This document shows, in pieces, positions 23,681 through 29,693 of a DNA stretch of 29,693 nt. Location of the stretch: the NCBI GenBank assembly GCA_964632015.1, contig CAZWAT010000010.1:1-29693 (forward strand), read 5' to 3'. The stretch's first letter is position 1. Each line of letters opens with the position of its first letter. Below the pieces are notes generated by a model. That model was not told where the DNA came from, searched no databases, and was given only the letters and a program-made list of their open reading frames with translations. The position numbers and the translations under genes were made by a program. Origin of the DNA: JAAYCO01 sp964632015. Lineage in GTDB: Bacteria; Planctomycetota; Phycisphaerae; SM23-33.

Positions 23681-25258
23681 TCACATGTGCAACTGTGCCT
23701 GTTGAGCGCGGTCCATTTCGGTAAGAAGCTCCTGCGTGGTAGGTAGGGCGGGATGTTTCATGACCTCCGCCGCCACCATAAGCCGGTGCGACTCATTGGC
23801 CCCGGAGACTGCCAACACCCGTTCGTCAAGCTTGTAGAATGCCAGAAACTGGCCCGCATCCACACTGCCGTGCATTTCGATGCTGTCATAGGATGTCGCA
23901 TGACCGACGTATTGGATGACCGTGCGGAACTGGAATGTCCAGAAGAACGGCACGCCCGAGTAAGGCACATCACGTCCGGTCATGTTGTGGGCAGCGCATC
24001 TACCCAGTTGCTGGGCGGATCTCCAATGCTCGATGCGGATTCCCTGCGCCGTTCGCCAGTCGGGAAACTGTGCGATATCCCCGGCAGCCCAGACATCCTG
24101 CGCCATTCTCATACGGCTGTCCACGCTGACGCTGCCGTCCCTGTTGAGCGGAACATCGCGCAGAAACGACGTCGCCGGCGTCACGCCAATGCCGATAATC
24201 ACCCGTTGAGTCTCGATTGTCCTTCCGTCATCGAGATGCGCTACTATTCCCCCCGCTGATTGCTCAAACCTGTCAATTTTGCGGGACAATTCGAACTTGA
24301 CGCCGTTGTCCTCATGAATTCGCTGAAGCATTGCCCCGATGGGTCTGCCAAGACCTCGCTCGAACGGAACAGAATCAGGAGAGACAACGGTGACGTTGAC
24401 ATTCCGCTGTCGAATGGAGGCTGCGACTTCCATTCCGATAAACGCCGAGCCAACCACCAGTACATGCTCGATCCCGTCGAGATCGCGAATCCTCTGACAG
24501 TCCTCAAAGCTCCTGAGCAGAAACACGCCGGGCAGGTCTTCGCCTTCAACACCCAACCTGCGCGGTACACCCCCAGTGGCAATGAGCAGGCGATCAAATT
24601 CAAGGCTCGGCCCCTGGCGAAAACTCACTGTTCTTGAGCCTATCGCAACATCCGTCACCTCGTGGTCGAACAGTATTTCGATGCCGTTGCTATCATAAAA
24701 CTTATTGTGGCGCAGGTAAGGTTCTTCCTGGTCGGCCTTGGCGAGATATCGCTTCGAAAGCTCGGTGCGATCATAGGGAAGGACGCTCTCGCGAGTGACC
24801 ATGATTATCCTTCCGCCGAACCCATCCTGTCGAAGAGTTTCCCCAGCCGTGAGGGCCGCAGCCCCCGTGCCCAGTATGACAAAGGTACGCCTGTCACCCT
24901 TGGGGTCAGGTCTTGCCATTCTCGGCGTGCATGCCTGGGGCAACGGGCCATCGGGCAGAATCACGATGATGTCTTCCCCTTCGACTTTGACATCGAATTG
25001 AGGAATGTCATCAAGCGATGGAGGCTCCAGAAATCTTCCCGTGGTGACGTCGAATATGGAATGATGCCACGGGCACCTGACCGAATGATCGTGAAGGAGC
25101 CCGTTGACAAGGTCCGCGCCGTGGTGGGGACACACCGCACCGAATGCGTGATATTGCCCCTCCACCATCGCCAGCACGAACTTGTCTTCCCCCACCTCCA
25201 CCTGCTTCATCTGCCCGTCTTTAAGGTCGCCGTGCTTTGCCGCTATCAACTCGCGCAT
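23681..25258 (-). CDS. Rieske [2Fe-2S]-FAD/NAD oxidoreductase, AIF-like
   Basis: 525 residues. The N-terminal Rieske domain (1-105) has the ligand pairs C43-x-H45 (CPHHGADL) and C62-x2-H65 (CPWHHSIFD). It is joined to a pyridine nucleotide-disulfide oxidoreductase-type FAD/NAD module: FAD-binding ILGTGAAALTAGE (about 127-139), NAD-binding VVGSAFIGMEVAA (about 264), and VWAAGDIAQFPDW near the second FAD contact. No redox cysteine pair is seen, as is normal for AIF/Nfrl-like proteins, so it is probably an NAD(P)H-dependent electron-transfer protein in the cytoplasm. ATG 25258 has AAGGAG six bases upstream and is chosen over 25279. It lies 60 bases after the ABC ATPase gene on the same strand; a TACAAT at 25284-25289 might be its own -10 site. 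The substrate is unknown. Confidence 0.9.
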   Translation of the reverse strand: MRELIAAKHGDLKDGQMKQVEVGEDKFVLAMVEGQYHAFGAVCPHHGADLVNGLLHDHSVRCPWHHSIFDVTTGRFLEPPSLDDIPQFDVKVEGEDIIVILPDGPLPQACTPRMARPDPKGDRRTFVILGTGAAALTAGETLRQDGFGGRIIMVTRESVLPYDRTELSKRYLAKADQEEPYLRHNKFYDSNGIEILFDHEVTDVAIGSRTVSFRQGPSLEFDRLLIATGGVPRRLGVEGEDLPGVFLLRSFEDCQRIRDLDGIEHVLVVGSAFIGMEVAASIRQRNVNVTVVSPDSVPFERGLGRPIGAMLQRIHEDNGVKFELSRKIDRFEQSAGGIVAHLDDGRTIETQRVIIGIGVTPATSFLRDVPLNRDGSVSVDSRMRMAQDVWAAGDIAQFPDWRTAQGIRIEHWRSAQQLGRCAAHNMTGRDVPYSGVPFFWTFQFRTVIQYVGHATSYDSIEMHGSVDAGQFLAFYKLDERVLAVSGANESHRLMVAAEVMKHPALPTTQELLTEMDRAQQAQLHM

Positions 25259-25318
25259 GTTGCTCTCCTTGGTTGTCACCTGAATTGTAGTCCGGCGACT
25301 TCACCGCTTTGGGAGAGC

Positions 25319-26410
25319 TCAGCTCAATAGCGATACGTCCTGCTTCATGAAGCACAGTTTTACCCGTCGGGACGTGTTTTGTAGCTCGCGGGTCGTGGCT
25401 GCGAGTGTGGTCACCTTCCATCGGCTCCCGCCGTCCAGAAGGCAGGTGTATTGACGCATTTCGCCAAGGAATACATCCGCTTCGATGGTTGCATCGAGTC
25501 GCGACGAGTAATCCAGAATACGTTCATCATGTTCGTCGAGAATTGTGATTCGCTCTGGCCTGACGCAGCAGGTAATGCTCAAGGCGCTGTCTGGTGCCGG
25601 TGGGCAAAGAATCTGCCCCGCTGGTGTAACCACGATGCAGTGCCCGGTCGGACCGGTCGCCGCCCCGATCTTGCCGTGTATGAAGTTCGCCTCTCCGAGA
25701 AAATCGGCAACGAACCTGGAGATGGGTTTGTGGTACACATCCTCCGGTGGGCCTGTCTGCACGATCCTTCCATCATTCATGACTGCCAGGCGGTCGGCCA
25801 TGGAAAGTGCTTCCTTCTGATCGTGCGTGACATAAATCGCCGTGGCGCCACTGTCTTTGATCATCTTTCGAAGCTGGCTTCTCATGTGCAAACGAAGCCT
25901 CGCGTCGAGATTGCTAAGTGGCTCATCAAGCAACAGGCACGCCGGTGATGCAGCCAGCGCTCTCGCCAGAGCGATTCGCTGTTGCTGTCCGCCGGAAAGC
26001 TGGTTTGGTTTTCGCTTGGCAAAATCGGCCATCTCGACTCGCTCAAGATTTTCGCGCACGCGGGCGACACGATGGTTCTTTGACGTGCCCCTCATCATCG
26101 GCCCGAACTGCACATTCTGCCAGACGGTCATGTGCGGCCAGAGTGCGTAATTCTGAAACACCATCGCGGTGTTCCGGCTTTCAACGCTTGTCCAAGTGAC
26201 ATCCTTCCCATTGAACAGAATCGCCCCGCCTGAAGGTTCGACGAGTCCCGCGATAATCCTCAGCAGCGTGGTCTTTCCGCAGCCGCTGGGTCCGAGCAGA
26301 AAGAAAAGCTCTCCGGGTTCAATGTCGATTGAAACGTCATCGACAGCCGGCGCGTTGGCGCCACCTGAATCGTAAACCTTGGTGATGTTCTTGACTTCAA
26401 TTCTGGTCAT
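25319..26410 (-). CDS. ABC importer ATP-binding protein (iron/polyamine type)
   Basis: 363 residues. Walker A GPSGCGKTT (40-48), Q-loop VFQNYALWPHM, signature LSGGQQQR, Walker B CLLLDEPLSNLDAR and H-loop YVTHDQKEA are all intact, so it should be an active ATPase. A C-terminal TOBE-like extension (about 240-360; CVRPERITILDE and VFLGEMRQYTCLLDG) places it in the FbpC/PotA class of importers for ferric iron, polyamines or phosphonates. It follows the fused permease by 12 bases and powers uptake by that permease. The ATG has GAGGA nine bases upstream. Confidence 0.93.
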   Translation of the reverse strand: MTRIEVKNITKVYDSGGANAPAVDDVSIDIEPGELFFLLGPSGCGKTTLLRIIAGLVEPSGGAILFNGKDVTWTSVESRNTAMVFQNYALWPHMTVWQNVQFGPMMRGTSKNHRVARVRENLERVEMADFAKRKPNQLSGGQQQRIALARALAASPACLLLDEPLSNLDARLRLHMRSQLRKMIKDSGATAIYVTHDQKEALSMADRLAVMNDGRIVQTGPPEDVYHKPISRFVADFLGEANFIHGKIGAATGPTGHCIVVTPAGQILCPPAPDSALSITCCVRPERITILDEHDERILDYSSRLDATIEADVFLGEMRQYTCLLDGGSRWKVTTLAATTRELQNTSRRVKLCFMKQDVSLLS

Positions 26411-26422
26411 GGGATGAAATCC

Positions 26423-28234
26423 TCACGCACGGAAGATCGCTCCGAGCCTGCGCCCAAGTAACGCTCCGCATATCGCCATTGTTCCCGCGAGCATAGCCAT
26501 ACTGTATGCCCCCAGGGCAGCAGCCTGGTAAGACGTTTCAGGCGATCCGGTGCTTGTTGCGAGTTCGTAAATCTGTTTTGTGATCGGGTAGGTATTTTGC
26601 GTCTGGGCGAGAATAAGCGAGTCACTCACTTCGAGCATGGCGAAGGTAAACGTCAAGATTCCCGCGGCGATTATGTTGGCCGAGATGAGAGGCAATGTGA
26701 CCCGTCTTATAGCGCCCGCCTGTGAGCTGCCAAGATTCCTCGCAGCCTCCTCCAGCGAAACCGGCGCTTGCTGAAGCCCCGCCGAGACTCCCCTGACCAT
26801 GAACGGAATCCGACGTACCGCGTATGCTATCACCAGCAACCAGAAGGGGTTTTTGCCCGGGCCTATCGCGACCAGTTGCTCACCAACCCATCCGCCTGTC
26901 CAGTTCTTCGCGGTCAGCGCCACATACCCCGCCGCAAGTATCATGCCCGGCACAGCCAGGGGCAGCATCACCAGTCCATCAAGCAGTTGGCGGGTTCGTA
27001 CGCGCGTGCGGATTATCAACCACGCCGCAACCGAGCCGATAGCGATGTCCAGAACAGTCGCCAGCGATGCATACTTGAGGCTGTTGAGCATGCTGTTGTA
27101 CGTCACAGGATGCGTCACAACGAACACCAGATGCTTGAGCGTGTACTTGGTTGGCAGGATGGTTCCAACCCAGCTTTCGGCGACAGAGCTTAAGATCACA
27201 CCCACGTGAGGTAGAATCGACAACGCGATGACCATGCCGAACATCGCCCACGCCCCGAATGTTCCAGCGGGGCCGAGCACCCGCAGGTCTGAAGCGATAG
27301 AGGCCTTCGATGATTGGGCGTCAATCCCCCTACCGAACAGAAACTTGCCCAGTATGTACAACGTCACCGATCCGCTGAGCATTATGAACACCAGGCTGTA
27401 GGTGCTCGCGCCGGTATCTCCGCGGGCAAGATCCTTGAAGATGCTTACAGGCATGAGCCTTTCGTACCCGAGTATCACGGGCGTTCCCACATCGGTGAAC
27501 GCCCAGATGAACACGATCGTACCGCCCGCAAAAAGCCCCGGACGCATCAGCGGAAGGGTTATCCTCCAGAATGCCTTCCACGAGGATGCGCCAAGGTTCC
27601 TCGCCGCCTGGGAGTAACTCGGATCGACATTCGCCAGGGCGGCCGACGCATTGAGATACAGTATGGGGAACAGGTGCAGCGTCTGAAGGAACACGACGCC
27701 CGCGAATCCGCCGCCCAGCCAGTCCGGTGGGAGCGATTGCGAAAAATCCAGTACACCAATCCGCTCAAGAACCTGGTTGATTACCCCGAACTGGCTGAAC
27801 AACCGGCGCATCGCCAGCCCGCCCACGAACGGAGGAAGCACCATCGGCAGAAGTATCAGCAAGCTCAATATCCCCTTGCCGCGGAACTGGCATCGTCCCG
27901 CAACAATTGCCAGCGGAACAGCCACAACCAGTGACATCAGCGTTGTACACCCGGCGAGCAGCAGGCTGTTGTCCATGTTGCGAATGTGAATATCGTTGGT
28001 TATTACCCTGCCGAACCAGTAGAAGCTCAACTCTCCGTCGAGGGTAAAACCTGTCTTGATCGCCAACGCGATGGGCACGACCATGAACGCCACCATCAGC
28101 GCAGCGATGAACAATGCCGCTGTTTCCGATGCCGGTCTCGACGTGCGATACAGCGACTTGAGGCGCGTCTGAGATCCCATGTCGAGAGATTCAGGTGAAG
28201 GCTTGCGGGCCGATGGTTTGAACAATAGAGTCAT
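26423..28234 (-). CDS. ABC importer permease, fused double-domain (FbpB-like)
   Basis: 603 residues, about 12 membrane helices, with two binding-protein-dependent transport domains in one chain, as in FbpB/AfuB iron permeases. Two EAA loops are visible, QAARNLGASSWKAFWRITLP in the first half and EEAARNLGSSQAGAIRRVTL in the second; these dock the ATPase. ATG 28234 overlaps the upstream stop as ATGA and has an AGGA-rich ribosome site; the alternative at 28258 would extend into the previous gene. Together with its neighbours it forms a full importer. The substrate cannot be assigned beyond the iron/polyamine/phosphonate class. Confidence 0.9.
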   Translation of the reverse strand: MTLLFKPSARKPSPESLDMGSQTRLKSLYRTSRPASETAALFIAALMVAFMVVPIALAIKTGFTLDGELSFYWFGRVITNDIHIRNMDNSLLLAGCTTLMSLVVAVPLAIVAGRCQFRGKGILSLLILLPMVLPPFVGGLAMRRLFSQFGVINQVLERIGVLDFSQSLPPDWLGGGFAGVVFLQTLHLFPILYLNASAALANVDPSYSQAARNLGASSWKAFWRITLPLMRPGLFAGGTIVFIWAFTDVGTPVILGYERLMPVSIFKDLARGDTGASTYSLVFIMLSGSVTLYILGKFLFGRGIDAQSSKASIASDLRVLGPAGTFGAWAMFGMVIALSILPHVGVILSSVAESWVGTILPTKYTLKHLVFVVTHPVTYNSMLNSLKYASLATVLDIAIGSVAAWLIIRTRVRTRQLLDGLVMLPLAVPGMILAAGYVALTAKNWTGGWVGEQLVAIGPGKNPFWLLVIAYAVRRIPFMVRGVSAGLQQAPVSLEEAARNLGSSQAGAIRRVTLPLISANIIAAGILTFTFAMLEVSDSLILAQTQNTYPITKQIYELATSTGSPETSYQAAALGAYSMAMLAGTMAICGALLGRRLGAIFRA

Positions 28235-29691
28235 CCGGCCTTTTCCTGTTGTTGACATGCCGGGCCGGACGAAACAACCTCCCCGGCGATTATACGTCTG
28301 TATTTAATCGCGAAAAACCGCGTCCATTCGGTAAGTATGCGTTCGCGGGTGACTTCGTCAGCCATATCCGCCGAGATAGCTTCCATCTTCTCCAAGGTGT
28401 TGACGTTTTCGGGAAGAGAGACGAATTCCGCAAGTAAATGCTCCGGTGAGCCCGCCTTGATGATGTATGCCCTTGCGTCCCGAAGATCATCCAGATTGTC
28501 AATCGCAGCCGTTCGCACCAACTGTCGCAACACGCCGAAGCTTATCCGCGAGCGATGGCCTTGCATATCCATCGCCTGACCCTCTTGGTATGGATTGACA
28601 ATCGCATCGAGCATGTCCTGTGCGTAAAGCTGGTAGACATCCTTTCGCACGGGTTGGCGGCACAGGGCGTAGCTAACCGGGCCGTGGTCTTTGCCAACCT
28701 TAAGCGCCAGAAGCGCCTGACCCCGCTGCGACAACACAAAATCGACAAACCGCTGGGCAAGCCGCTCATCCGGCGGGTTCTTCAGTATGCCTATCGGGTC
28801 GGGGGTGAAGGCGGTCTGACCGCGCGGGCTGACATAGGTGAGCTTGTCGGGCGCCTCCGCCACGCGGACAATACCGTAGAAATCGATGCAGGTGGCGATC
28901 AGCGATTCGCCCAAGACGGGCGCGTTGGCCGCTGAGCCCGCGCTGTCCACAAAACGCTTGGCGTTTGAGATCAGTCGAATGAGTTTCGCCCACCCTTCGG
29001 GCCAGTCCTTGCCGGAGCTTGCAATCAGCAGGTACGCCGCAGCCGCCGATCCGCTCTGCGTGGGGTCGGCAAGACACAGCAGGTCGCTGAATCGCCTATC
29101 GGCAAGGTCGTCCCAAGTTCCATCAGGAGGATCGATCCCACACCTTGAGATCATGTCGCGATTGTAAAGATAACCGAATGCGCTGATCGCAGCCCCCGCC
29201 CAAAGCATGTTCTCATCCCTGAAGGGAATGCCCTTGAGCGTAAGCGGGATCTGTTCGAGAACCTCCGGCCCAAGTTGCATGGGTTGAAGAATCCCCTCAC
29301 GAGCAAGCCCGGAAAACACCTGGTCGCCCCCTCCCCAAACCACGTCTATGCCACTGCTGTCCGACGCTCCATAAACGTTTGTAAGGAACTTGTCGATGCT
29401 GCTGGCGCCACCTCCAACGCTTCGCCACTCGAACCGCACCCGCTGTCCAAACTCGACGGCGTGGTGAAGAGAAAACGCCCACTCAAACTCTCGGCGAATG
29501 TTTTCATTATGCGGGCTGATGATCACCAGCCCACGGACAGGCAGATCCTCAAGCGACTTACCCCAACGCTGGAGCACCTCCCGCTGCGCCTTACGGGTTC
29601 TTTGATCATCGGGCAGTGAATCGCCCCGTCCACACCCTGCCACCATCAGCCCCGCCAAGAGCACACCCACCAACATGCACCTGAACGCCAC
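28231..29691 (-). CDS. ABC substrate-binding lipoprotein (start at right edge)
   Basis: The frame reads 486 residues from a GTG at 29691, 2 bases from the right edge, so an earlier start outside the window is possible. The lipobox MVAGC (Cys20) follows a hydrophobic run, giving a lipid-anchored periplasmic protein. The body is of the iron/polyamine-type solute-binding family (VIISPHNENIRREFEWAF, SVGGGASSIDKFL, DVVWGGGDQVF, and DPTQSGSAAAAYLLI near the hinge). The C-terminal 130 or so residues (about 350-480) extend the typical FbpA length. It delivers the solute to the permease encoded next, with a 4-base overlap. An ATG at 29676 would leave a very short uncharged signal peptide. Confidence 0.85.
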   Translation of the reverse strand: MAFRCMLVGVLLAGLMVAGCGRGDSLPDDQRTRKAQREVLQRWGKSLEDLPVRGLVIISPHNENIRREFEWAFSLHHAVEFGQRVRFEWRSVGGGASSIDKFLTNVYGASDSSGIDVVWGGGDQVFSGLAREGILQPMQLGPEVLEQIPLTLKGIPFRDENMLWAGAAISAFGYLYNRDMISRCGIDPPDGTWDDLADRRFSDLLCLADPTQSGSAAAAYLLIASSGKDWPEGWAKLIRLISNAKRFVDSAGSAANAPVLGESLIATCIDFYGIVRVAEAPDKLTYVSPRGQTAFTPDPIGILKNPPDERLAQRFVDFVLSQRGQALLALKVGKDHGPVSYALCRQPVRKDVYQLYAQDMLDAIVNPYQEGQAMDMQGHRSRISFGVLRQLVRTAAIDNLDDLRDARAYIIKAGSPEHLLAEFVSLPENVNTLEKMEAISADMADEVTRERILTEWTRFFAIKYRRIIAGEVVSSGPACQQQEKAG

Positions 29692-29693
29692 CC

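Overview
This 29.7 kb stretch is a dense bacterial chromosome segment with moderately high GC and no plasmid, phage or insertion-sequence hallmarks. The gene set resembles free-living heterotrophs of the Planctomycetota/PVC group (for example Phycisphaerae-like genomes): a Wza/Wzx/Wzy exopolysaccharide locus with TPR proteins, an FucI-type isomerase, EboB/EboC homologues and an IclR regulator beside a QueG-like Fe-S protein. That placement is an inference with low confidence; no rRNA or ribosomal marker is present. No gap between genes exceeds 300 bases; the largest is about 190 bases, at 1480-1670. I saw no tRNA, rRNA, CRISPR array or convincing intrinsic terminator.

Region 1 (1-1479, minus strand): an IclR-family regulator is followed after 12 bases by a QueG-like [4Fe-4S] protein that runs off the left edge. 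A perfect 7+7 palindrome sits over the regulator's start codon and is a likely autoregulatory operator.

Region 2 (1592-18310, plus strand): a compact, co-directional run of 14 genes for an exported polysaccharide. In order: a TPR lipoprotein, a Wza-like export lipoprotein, a Wzz/GumC-like chain-length protein, a CpsD-like ATPase homologue with a degraded P-loop and no tyrosine tail, a Wzy/ligase-type membrane protein, a Wzx-type flippase, a GT2 and two GT4 glycosyltransferases, a radical SAM protein with a cysteine-rich C-terminus, a third GT4, a short initiating phosphoglycosyl transferase, and two TPR proteins. Many genes overlap by 4 bases (ATGA or TTGA), so translation is probably coupled. 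Together they would build a lipid-linked repeat of about five sugars, flip it, polymerise it and export it. The radical SAM enzyme and the terminal TPR proteins are the parts not explained by the textbook Wzx/Wzy pathway.

Region 3 (18317-23634, minus strand): from its promoter end this reads eboB (TatD-like), eboC (UbiA-like) and endonuclease V as one overlapping unit, then a separate promoter driving galE and an L-fucose-isomerase-like gene. Only two of the usual ebo genes are here. GalE could supply UDP-galactose to the polysaccharide locus that converges on it.

Region 4 (23681-29691, minus strand): an iron/polyamine-type ABC importer (solute-binding lipoprotein, fused double permease, ATPase) followed by a Rieske-FAD/NAD oxidoreductase of the AIF-like family. 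The substrate-binding gene starts at or just beyond the right edge.
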